Positions 18,452-26,008 of a stretch of DNA of 64,000 nucleotides are shown here, piece after piece. Location of the stretch: positions 2,387,038 through 2,451,037 of the forward strand of contig CP070638.1 in assembly GCA_020354025.1 (NCBI GenBank). Direction: 5' to 3'. The position numbers and the translations under genes were made by a program. A model generated the notes under the pieces. It was given only the letters and a program-made list of their open reading frames with translations. It was not told the origin of the DNA and made no database searches. The DNA comes from Fidelibacterota bacterium. Lineage in GTDB: Bacteria > Fidelibacterota > Marinisomatia > SCGC-AAA003-L08 > TS1B11. The stretch's first letter is position 1. Every line of letters begins with the position of its first letter.

Positions 18452-19915
18452 CTAGGCTGCAACCAAGTAGAAGGCGACTGCCACACCCGCCCCGATCAGG
18501 GCGTAGGGTATCTGCGTCTGGACGTGGTCCATGTGGTCGGAGGCGGAGGCCATTGAGGATATGATGGTGGTGTCGGAGATAGGGGAGCAGTGGTCGCCGA
18601 ATACGCCCCCGCCCAAGACGGCCGCCAGATACAGAGGCAGATGCCCATCCATCGCCGCCGCCAGCGGCACGGCAATTGGGACCATCAGGGCGAAGGTTCC
18701 CCAGGAGGTGCCGGTGGCGAAGGCCATGATGCATGCCAGCAGGAACAGGCCCACCACCGCCAGCTTGCCGCTGGCCACACCGCTGATAATCCGCGCTACA
18801 TAGACACCGGTGCCCAACTCGCGTACCGTGGCCCCCAGAGCGAAGGCCAGAATGAGAAGTGTGACCACCGGGATCATCCCGCCCATGCCCTTGAAGGTCA
18901 GGTCCATGAAGGCCTGCCCCGACATGCCCTCCCGCTCCGGATTACGACGGAAGTACGGCCGCACGTTCAGAATCGCCAGGACCACCAGGCTGGTTATGAC
19001 CGCCCACAGTACCGCCGTAGAACCGGAGCTGGACTGGATGATCTCCCACAGCCCGGCTCCCTCCGGCGCGGCAGCCTTGCCGGTAAAATAAATCCCCGCT
19101 ACGATACTCAGGATCATGGTCAGAACAGGCAGGGCCAGATTGATCGCGCGCGGCTTGAGTCCTTCCAGCCGATCAACGCCCAGAACATCCTCCCCCACCA
19201 GGGGATGGGCGTCGTCAGCCATGAGCTTGCCCTCGTCCCTGGCTCGCCGCTCCGCACGCTTCATCGGACCCACATCCCTCCTTGCCAGGATAGTGAATAG
19301 CACCACCAGGATGGCTACCATGGGGTAGAAATTCCACACCAGGCTGGACAGCAGCACGGCCACCGGACTCTGCACTTCCTGCACCGCCAGCAGGCCGATG
19401 ACCATAGCCCCCCAACCATTGAAAGGGACTAGTATACAGATGGGTGCTGACGTGGAGTCACAGATATAGGCTAGCTTCTCCCTGCTCACCCGGTAGCGGT
19501 CTGTAAGGGGACGTCCTACCGTGCCCGCCACCAGGGAGGTGATGGAGCTCTCCACTGTAATTAGAATACCCATGAAGAAGGGCACCAGCTGAGCTTGTCG
19601 GCGGTTAGTGACCCAGTGCCGGTCCCCAACCCACTTGACGAATCCCTCTACGCCGCCTGTGGCGCTCATGAGTGTGAGGACGCTGCCCACCAGCAGGCTG
19701 TATAGGATAATGCGGGTGTTGCCGCTGTCTACGAAGACGGTTACGATGGAGGTAATGGTAGAGCCTGTAGCGGCCAGGGGATTCCAACCTTCCAACACCC
19801 ACCAGCCGATCCAGACGCCCAGAAGCAGGGCGGGATAAATCTGCTTTTTCCAAAGGGCCAGGCCCAGGGCCACCGCCGGCGGCAGCAGGGATAGGATGCC
19901 GTATGATTCAGTCAA
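18452..19915 (-). CDS. Na+/H+ antiporter, NhaC family
   Basis: The 487-residue protein has about 11-12 hydrophobic helices and belongs to the NhaC/ArsB-NhaD-like superfamily of Na+/H+ antiporters. Typical segments are the FMGILITVESSITSLVAGTVGRPL region, the CDSTSAPICILVPFNGWGA loop and GTSWGTFALMVPIAVPLA near the C-terminus, followed by GDHCSPISDTTI. These are the family's discontinuous-helix motifs. The protein exchanges sodium for protons at the inner membrane and fits a marine or saline habitat. It lies downstream of the SpoVG-like gene on the same strand with a 61-base gap. Confidence 0.88.
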   Translation of the reverse strand: MTESYGILSLLPPAVALGLALWKKQIYPALLLGVWIGWWVLEGWNPLAATGSTITSIVTVFVDSGNTRIILYSLLVGSVLTLMSATGGVEGFVKWVGDRHWVTNRRQAQLVPFFMGILITVESSITSLVAGTVGRPLTDRYRVSREKLAYICDSTSAPICILVPFNGWGAMVIGLLAVQEVQSPVAVLLSSLVWNFYPMVAILVVLFTILARRDVGPMKRAERRARDEGKLMADDAHPLVGEDVLGVDRLEGLKPRAINLALPVLTMILSIVAGIYFTGKAAAPEGAGLWEIIQSSSGSTAVLWAVITSLVVLAILNVRPYFRRNPEREGMSGQAFMDLTFKGMGGMIPVVTLLILAFALGATVRELGTGVYVARIISGVASGKLAVVGLFLLACIMAFATGTSWGTFALMVPIAVPLAAAMDGHLPLYLAAVLGGGVFGDHCSPISDTTIISSMASASDHMDHVQTQIPYALIGAGVAVAFYLVAA

Positions 19916-19976
19916 GGCTGTCGCCCTTCGTCAATCCCTTGGCGATACCTGGGACATGGCTCTGGGCGATCCTTTA

Positions 19977-20282
19977 TTAAAAGGGGATGTCGTCGTCACC
20001 GGGGGGTGGTGGTTCCCCTCCGGCTGGCGGCCCGGACTGCATTATGTCGCCGCCGTAGGCCTCCATAGCTACACGGGTGATTTCCTCCTTTACTTCGGCC
20101 TCGGCAAAAACGGTATCGTAGTACTGGCCGTCGTTGCCCTTCTGGCTGGGCATGCCTACGAAGGGGCCGTTGGACCCCTCGATAACCTTGAAGCCCTTCA
20201 CTACCAGTCCCTCTTCAGTGCGGAGGTCAAAGAAAGCCCGGATCTTACCCCACTGGCCTTTATTGATACGTTCGATCTGCAT
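19977..20282 (-). CDS. SpoVG-like protein with an SSB-type C-terminal tip
   Basis: The 101-residue protein shows the SpoVG fold signature: a central KGFKVIEGSNGPFVGMPSQK segment (about 29-48) and a DTVFAEAEVKEEI segment. SpoVG proteins are small site-specific nucleic-acid-binding regulators. The last 20 residues are Gly/Pro-rich and end in GDDDIPF followed by TAA. The final six residues, DDDIPF, are identical to the tip of single-stranded DNA-binding protein, which recruits repair and replication enzymes. A SpoVG core does not normally carry this tail. It might be a nucleic-acid-binding protein that uses the SSB interaction network; the binding itself is inference. Confidence 0.82.
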   Translation of the reverse strand: MQIERINKGQWGKIRAFFDLRTEEGLVVKGFKVIEGSNGPFVGMPSQKGNDGQYYDTVFAEAEVKEEITRVAMEAYGGDIMQSGPPAGGEPPPPGDDDIPF

Positions 20283-20367
20283 GGATTACTCCTGAAAATT
20301 GTAGGGGTGAAGGTAGGGGTGATCAAAGGCGGCGGGCAAGGGGGGAGGCGAGTTATTTGAGCATAAA

Positions 20368-21315
20368 TTAAAACGGCAGCCTCTCCAGGTCCACATTGCC
20401 CCCGGACAGAATGATTCCTACCCGCTTACCGGCTACGTCCAGCTCATCCCCCAATATCGCCGACACGGCTACCGCCGAGGAAGGCTCGATGATGATCTTC
20501 ATCCGTTCCCACACGTGGCGCATGGCGTTGACGATGGCCTCCTCGCTCACGGTGACTATCCGTTCCACGCGCTCCCTGATGACACCGAAGGTGAGCTGGC
20601 TTAAGCCCATCAGCAGGCCATCGGCGATAGTCTGGGGATTTACAGACGGCACGATGCTGCCTTCCTGCAATGAGCGGTAGGCGTCATCGGCATTAACCGG
20701 CTCGGCACCGATAACCCCGGTAGTCGGCGAAAGCTCGGAAACGGCTATAGCCGTCCCGCTCAACAGGCCGCCACCGCCCACCGGGGCAATAACCAGGTCC
20801 AGGTCCGGTACCTCCTCAATCAGCTCCGCCGCTGCTGTCCCCTGGCCCGCGACGATGCGCGGGTCGTCATAAGAGGGGATATAGGTAGCTCCCGTCTGCT
20901 CCAGTACCGATTCCAGCGTAGACCGCCTTGATTCCTGGGTGGGATCGCTGAAGGTGATGATCCCGCCATATCCCGCAACGGCCGCTTTTTTTGCCTCGGG
21001 CGCCGTATGCGGCATAACGATATGGGCCGGGATGCCCCGCAGTCGGGCCGCCAGCGCCAGGGCGGCGGCGTGATTACCCGAAGAATGGGTAGCCACACCT
21101 TTTGCCGCTTCTCTTTCAGAGATGGAAAGAATAGTATTGCAGGCACCCCGGAATTTGAAGGCCCCGGCTTTCTGAAAATTCTCGCACTTGAAAAAGAGTT
21201 TGCCACCACTCATGGTGTCCAGGCCAGCGCAGGTGAGGATCGGGGTTGGATGTGCATAGGGACGGATGCGCCCAGCTGCGGCTTTGATATGCTTAAGAGT
21301 AACAGGAAGGGTCAT
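20368..21315 (-). CDS. Threonine/serine dehydratase (PLP fold type II)
   Basis: The enzyme deaminates threonine or serine to the 2-oxo acid, or may racemise serine. It has 315 residues from ATG 21315, which is chosen over an upstream TTG because GGGAG lies just before it. Seen: the PLP lysine segment KAGAFKFRGA, the SSGNHAAALA substrate loop and the PLP phosphate loop GGGGLLSG. It lacks the C-terminal ACT-like regulatory domain of biosynthetic IlvA, so it is the short catabolic or serine-racemase-like type. Substrate cannot be decided from sequence. Confidence 0.9.
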   Translation of the reverse strand: MTLPVTLKHIKAAAGRIRPYAHPTPILTCAGLDTMSGGKLFFKCENFQKAGAFKFRGACNTILSISEREAAKGVATHSSGNHAAALALAARLRGIPAHIVMPHTAPEAKKAAVAGYGGIITFSDPTQESRRSTLESVLEQTGATYIPSYDDPRIVAGQGTAAAELIEEVPDLDLVIAPVGGGGLLSGTAIAVSELSPTTGVIGAEPVNADDAYRSLQEGSIVPSVNPQTIADGLLMGLSQLTFGVIRERVERIVTVSEEAIVNAMRHVWERMKIIIEPSSAVAVSAILGDELDVAGKRVGIILSGGNVDLERLPF

Positions 21316-21430
21316 AGGTACTCCCGATTTTATCAACAACAGGTAAAAAGAAACTTACAGCCCATGAAAGTTCTTGTCTATACTGCGGATAAACTCTAGC
21401 TAACGAAAAATTCGTCTTTTGGCTTGCTTT

Positions 21431-21461
21431 TTGCACTAACTCATATGTGCAAGCATACTAT
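21431..21461 (+). promoter_or_regulatory. Possible promoter with overlapping inverted repeat
   Basis: TTGCAC (21431-21436) and TACTAT (21456-21461) are spaced by 19 bases. TTGCAC is also one arm of a perfect inverted repeat with GTGCAA at 21447-21452 (10-base spacer), so a dimeric regulator could bind over the -35. It precedes the orphan gene at 21488, which has a good AGGGGAG binding site. Confidence 0.35.
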
Positions 21462-21487
21462 GAGGTTTTTTACAGGGGAGAACTTTA

Positions 21488-22081
21488 ATGAGCGTTGCAT
21501 CTTCTATTCAAGAAAAGAGCCAGAATCTACCGGCTGCTATTCCAACCGCCGGGATTGATGACCTGGCTTCATCAAGGAGATACGCTCCGGGAGCCGGAGC
21601 AGACAACCACTGGCCATGGGGCAACAGGATTTCCAGTCTGCCCGATATCCGGACCTGGGTGGAAGACCAACTGATATTCTTGCAGGAAACAATTACCACC
21701 CTTCTGCGCCGCCTCCCCGCCAAAGCTGAGGGAGAACTAACGCTGTTAGTGGGACCTGATGGAAATATAACCGCCGTGGGCGATCATCCATACAGACATG
21801 CCCTGCTGGATTACTTCAATAGCTGCCCGGAGCTGCTTGATGATTTCGCCAGCCTGGCGGCCACCGCCAGCTTCCTCCATGAAGCCGACAATTCTCTGGA
21901 GTTCAAGCGAGCTCACCGTAAAAATCCTGAGGCAGCCATCAACCAATACCAACATTTGCTTCGAAGGTATACCTTTGGACTGCGCATTCTGGGTGGATTT
22001 GTCACTCCAACCTATTTTGAACCAGCGGCGATCCAGGCAATACTGGTCACATCTGGAACAGATCATCCGGCTTTGCCCTGA
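21488..22081 (+). CDS. Protein of unknown function (197 residues)
   Basis: I do not recognise this protein. It is soluble, with no signal peptide or membrane helix. The first 45 residues are likely disordered (Ser/Ala/Gly/Pro-rich). A predicted helical and acidic body follows, with a WPWGNRISSLPDIRTWVEDQ segment, an LTLLVGPDGNITAVGDHPYR strand-turn segment (about 84-104) and a helical remainder. The ATG has a strong AGGGGAG site 8 bases upstream, and a plausible promoter with an inverted repeat precedes it, so it looks like a real single-gene unit. Codon use resembles its neighbours. Confidence 0.65.
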   Translation: MSVASSIQEKSQNLPAAIPTAGIDDLASSRRYAPGAGADNHWPWGNRISSLPDIRTWVEDQLIFLQETITTLLRRLPAKAEGELTLLVGPDGNITAVGDHPYRHALLDYFNSCPELLDDFASLAATASFLHEADNSLEFKRAHRKNPEAAINQYQHLLRRYTFGLRILGGFVTPTYFEPAAIQAILVTSGTDHPALP

Positions 22082-22192
22082 GCCTCCAGTCCTAATCACC
22101 TGTTATAGATTGAACCATAAGGGGAGAATCGCCCCGGGAGAATCCCTGGCGTGTTAGATTACGGGTAGCCGGTGTCAGGGCGGCGTGGTTGC

Positions 22193-23338
22193 CTATTGAA
22201 CGGAGACTCCCACTCCCATTTGTTCTATATCCTTCAATAATCGTTCCGGTTCCATAATATGGGCCATGAAGTGCAGGCCAGGCCGGGCGGCGGTTCCGTC
22301 CAGGTACTGTCTGATGCAAGCCACGGTAGGGGCGGCCGTGAGGAAGTAGCCATCTTCGTGGGTGATCCGCACCTTCAGGTCTTTCGCCTGCCCCTTATCC
22401 TGACCGCTGGCCTCCAGCTGCAGTGCGATGCCATAGGGCGGGCTGGAAAACCGCTCCATTCCCCGGAAAAGGAGACGTCCCACCGGCCGCAGCGCTGCTT
22501 TCGGCCACAAACGGGCGGCTAGCAGACCCGGGGGAAAGAGCACCCAGTCCACGAACCAGTTGAAGCCGGTGATGTAAAATCCGGTCTCCCGCAGGGAGGG
22601 GATCATCTCCGGTAGGGCACGCATCTCATCCAGCAGCATAGGCATGGCGTAGGGACAGCCAAAGGGCTCGCCGTAGTCCATCTTAAGGAAATCTTTCCTG
22701 CGCAACATGCTGGCTTTACGCCACTGCCCATCTCGATATAGCAGCGACTGGTAGTCCAACATTTCGGACATAAATTCTTCGGCGGTATCGTCACCGACGG
22801 CAAAGGCTTTCCAATCGACCCTGAGGGCACAGCCCACAAAGGCACGCTCCAAGTGGTCGATTTTATCACCGGCGTAGCGCACCAGGGCCGCCGGTACGCC
22901 TGGATGAAAGCCCCCATCAGTGATAAAGCAGCGGCCTGCTCCTTTGATCTTGTCCGCCAGCGTTTGCAGGGCCTTCACTTTGGACGTAGAGTACTGAACA
23001 TCCATATAGTCCACCCCCGCCGCCAGGGTAGTCGAGGCAACCTCCCGGGCGTACCTGGCTGTGCTGGAAGCCATTACCAGCAGGTCCACGCCCACCAGGG
23101 CTCGTTTCAGATCGTCCTCCTTAGAAGCGTCGGCCTGAACACTGAGAACCCGGAAACCCTCTTCGGTCGGATCCGTTTGGACATATTGCCCGTTGAGCTC
23201 CGCGGCGGCTTCTACGGCTTTGGATTGATTCCGTCCAGCTAAAACCAGCCGAGCGTCAGTGTATTCGAGGCAGAGCCTGGCGATGGCCATGCCGGCGTTA
23301 CCGTAACCGCCTAAAATCAGGATTGTCTTATTCGTCAT
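22193..23338 (-). CDS. Saccharopine dehydrogenase-like NAD(P)-binding protein
   Basis: The 381-residue protein begins with the Rossmann motif ILGGYGNAGMAIA. It continues with a sugar-phosphate-type acidic region (LVLAGRNQSKA) and a DLLVMASSTARYAREVAS segment. It resembles the saccharopine dehydrogenase NADP-binding family, which includes trans-acting enoyl reductases and lysine-ketoglutarate reductase-like proteins. The C-terminal half contains a hydrophobic stretch (about 250-275) consistent with membrane association in this subgroup. Substrate is unknown. It follows the epimerase gene on the same strand with a 94-base gap and may be a third gene of that unit. Confidence 0.72.
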   Translation of the reverse strand: MTNKTILILGGYGNAGMAIARLCLEYTDARLVLAGRNQSKAVEAAAELNGQYVQTDPTEEGFRVLSVQADASKEDDLKRALVGVDLLVMASSTARYAREVASTTLAAGVDYMDVQYSTSKVKALQTLADKIKGAGRCFITDGGFHPGVPAALVRYAGDKIDHLERAFVGCALRVDWKAFAVGDDTAEEFMSEMLDYQSLLYRDGQWRKASMLRRKDFLKMDYGEPFGCPYAMPMLLDEMRALPEMIPSLRETGFYITGFNWFVDWVLFPPGLLAARLWPKAALRPVGRLLFRGMERFSSPPYGIALQLEASGQDKGQAKDLKVRITHEDGYFLTAAPTVACIRQYLDGTAARPGLHFMAHIMEPERLLKDIEQMGVGVSVQ

Positions 23339-23432
23339 GACGGAACCCCTCGAGATATGGTTATCGCAATTCAGGTATTCGCTCTAATGCCTGTAGAAAA
23401 TGCCGCGTCAGAGATTGCTGGAAAACAACAAG

Positions 23433-24467
23433 TTATAATCGCGGCACCACGCCAATGCCAGGACTGTCATTTAACATCCATTTCCCCTCGTGTACGGTTA
23501 CTCCGGTAAATGGATCATTGGTGATGAGCAGGTTGCCGTCAAGATCGGCGTAGTCTGCCAGGGGTGAAATGCTCGCCGCTGCGGAAATAGCGACCGAAGT
23601 TTCGATCATGCAGCCAAACATTACCTTCATTCCCAACGTCTTGGCTAACCAGACCATGCGCAGGGCTTCCTGTAAACCGCCAGCCTTCATCAGCTTTATA
23701 TTGATGCCGTCAAACGCTGTCGCCAGCGACGGAATGTCCGCGGCTGTCTTCACACTTTCGTCGGCGAGGATGGGAATATCGGTTCGCTCACGCAACCAAC
23801 GGGTCTCCTCAAGCATACTGGCGGGTAGAGGCTGTTCAATAACTTCCACGCCCTGAGATGCCAGCCATTCGATCTTTTCCAGGGCCTCTTCCTTGTTTTT
23901 CCAGCCCTCATTGGCATCGACCATCAGGGGCTTGTCAGTCACGGCGCGAATCGCCGAGATGATCTCTTCATCATTTTCCATCCCCAGCTTTACCTTGAGC
24001 AGGGGATAACGCCCGGCTTCCTGTACCTTTTTACTGATTACTTTTGGCTCATCAATGCCGATGGTAAAACTCGTGATCGGGACATCAATCTTGTTCAAGC
24101 CGAAGTATCTATAAAGGGGTACTCCCAGGGATTTGGCAATCCAATCCATTAGTGCGATATCCAGGGCGGCTTTGGCGGCGGTCTGAGCGGGATCCAACTC
24201 CCTGATGGCAAATCCAAGCTCGACGAAGTTCCATAGATCCTCCCTCTCAAACAACGGAATGGCCTCCTCGATTACAGCTATCGTCGATTCAGGGCTTTCA
24301 CCATAGCGCACGTTTGGCGCTGCTTCACCATAGCCGATCACCCCATCCTTCTCCAGCCTCACAATGACGTTCTGCTTCAAGTCGCTGGAACCACGCGCAA
24401 TCGTCCAGGTATGTTTCAATTCCAACTTCTTGATCTCATACGATAGTAGCGTACTTTCGCCCATCAT
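23433..24467 (-). CDS. L-Ala-D/L-Glu (dipeptide) epimerase, enolase superfamily
   Basis: The enzyme epimerises L-Ala-D-Glu to L-Ala-L-Glu so that murein peptides can be reused. It has 344 residues from the ATG at 24467, preceded by GGGAG. Upstream TTG starts in the frame are less likely. Seen: the KVKLG catalytic lysine motif, metal ligands in MVDANEGW, IEQPLP and LADESV, the second lysine in INIKLMKAGG, and a DLDG motif near the C-terminus. That DxD is a specificity mark of dipeptide epimerases in the muconate-lactonising subgroup. The upstream gene encodes an NlpC/P60 peptidase that would supply the dipeptide, a context that strengthens the call. Confidence 0.9.
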   Translation of the reverse strand: MMGESTLLSYEIKKLELKHTWTIARGSSDLKQNVIVRLEKDGVIGYGEAAPNVRYGESPESTIAVIEEAIPLFEREDLWNFVELGFAIRELDPAQTAAKAALDIALMDWIAKSLGVPLYRYFGLNKIDVPITSFTIGIDEPKVISKKVQEAGRYPLLKVKLGMENDEEIISAIRAVTDKPLMVDANEGWKNKEEALEKIEWLASQGVEVIEQPLPASMLEETRWLRERTDIPILADESVKTAADIPSLATAFDGINIKLMKAGGLQEALRMVWLAKTLGMKVMFGCMIETSVAISAAASISPLADYADLDGNLLITNDPFTGVTVHEGKWMLNDSPGIGVVPRL

Positions 24468-24582
24468 CTTATCTCCCATCGTATAGCTCACGTCCAACAA
24501 GGAACCAGGAATGACACCCAAATCCGGTGTCGGCTGGCCAGCCTGTTCGAGGAATCCCCCTTGCTATAGTACCTACCTCATG

Positions 24583-25755
24583 CTAGCCGGGTAGGACTCG
24601 TTTTATTGCCTGTAACGTATTGAGCCGGTATTCACTGTAGAACGAGTCCCTTGGATTTAGACTGTTGATGCGAACCAATCCGGCCGCATGGATATAATGC
24701 TGATTGCCCAAATAAAGAGCAACATGGGTGATCCTTGCAGGCGTTGAGCCGAAAAACAGCAGGTCACCCTCCCGGACCTTCTCGAAGTTTTTGCCAGGTT
24801 CCACCCGTTCACCTTCATGCACCTGCTGGCTGGCGTCACGGGGTAGGTGAATATTGTTCATCCTGAAAACGGTCTGCACAAACCCCGAACAGTCAAATCC
24901 CTTGGTCGAGGTTCCACCCCAAAGATACGGTATCCCCAGGTAGCTTTTTGCCAGCGATACTAGCTTGCCACGATCAACCTTGTCACTGCGGAGCTGTGCT
25001 TCGTCAATGACTAGCTCCTTTTCCACGTAGCCGACCTGACCGTCCGGTGTCTGGACCTTTGTCCAGCTTCCATTTTGCCCGGTTTTTTTCAATACGACGC
25101 CGGGCACCAGATCGGTGATTGGATTCCCCGAGGCACCTGCCCGATCCCGAACCAGCCCATAGTTAGCCGTGCAGACCACCCGGGATCCTCGCCGCCACTC
25201 GGCCACAGCCAGGGAATCCACCACGGTCAGCGATGATTCGTCAACCCATCCGAGGTACCGGTCCCGGTTACGGGTGTAATAAAAGCCATCCTCCTCTTTG
25301 TACAGGTCCAGGACGGTGCCCAGAAGCGTCTGGTTGACCAGTTCCGCTCGCAAGGACGGTTCCCGGCGCATATTGGCCACACTCACGCAAACGATGCCGT
25401 ACACGTTGGGGCGAAGCTCTTCTGTCGGTAATACAGCAATGGAATCAAGGAAGGTAATATCGCCGGCGGCGCTGCGGAGAGAATCGAGCAGGTGTTGCCG
25501 CAGCCGGGGATCGGTTACTTCTCCGAATACAATAATTTGATTCCCCTTTCGCTGCAATTCGATCTGGAACAATTCCGCGCGATAATCAGGTGCGTGGATT
25601 GATTTCACATCTTCGACCACTTTTACCAGATATTCGGGCACTTCTGCAGCGCTCCCCTGGCAAGAGCTGAGAAATATGGCTGCTGGTAACATCAGAACCT
25701 CCACGGAAAGCAAAATGGCATTTTTCAAACTCCGGCTAGCGCACTTGCGCTTCAT
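24583..25755 (-). CDS. NlpC/P60 cell-wall peptidase, lipoprotein with SH3 domains
   Basis: The 390-residue protein has a lipoprotein signal with LSSC lipobox (Cys32). A small alpha/beta region (about 40-110) comes next, then two SH3-like domains (about 115-250) and a C-terminal NlpC/P60 domain (about 262-390). The catalytic residues are visible: Cys289 in FDCSGF, His344 in ITHVALYLG and His356 in YIHAAG. Such enzymes cut the gamma-D-Glu to diamino acid bond of murein stem peptides. This yields L-Ala-D-Glu, the substrate of the epimerase encoded next. It probably sits in a membrane facing the periplasm. Confidence 0.92.
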   Translation of the reverse strand: MKRKCASRSLKNAILLSVEVLMLPAAIFLSSCQGSAAEVPEYLVKVVEDVKSIHAPDYRAELFQIELQRKGNQIIVFGEVTDPRLRQHLLDSLRSAAGDITFLDSIAVLPTEELRPNVYGIVCVSVANMRREPSLRAELVNQTLLGTVLDLYKEEDGFYYTRNRDRYLGWVDESSLTVVDSLAVAEWRRGSRVVCTANYGLVRDRAGASGNPITDLVPGVVLKKTGQNGSWTKVQTPDGQVGYVEKELVIDEAQLRSDKVDRGKLVSLAKSYLGIPYLWGGTSTKGFDCSGFVQTVFRMNNIHLPRDASQQVHEGERVEPGKNFEKVREGDLLFFGSTPARITHVALYLGNQHYIHAAGLVRINSLNPRDSFYSEYRLNTLQAIKRVLPG

Positions 25756-26008
25756 GAATTAAACCTCCTTTATACCTATAATTTGAATAGCTTACGCCAA
25801 TCGAGCTAACTATCCTCTGGTGGTTTAGATTCCCCGCCCCACCGCCAACGGGACACGATACTTCTCTGGTCTTAGATACCTCATTCGGAAAAGTAACAGA
25901 GGCGGATAATAACCGCCAGGAATTTATAAAATAATTTTATATGCTGCGTTGCTGACTCCTCAATTGCTCGCTAAGTTTGCGGGTATTTTTTAAAGGGAGT
26001 CAAAGAGA

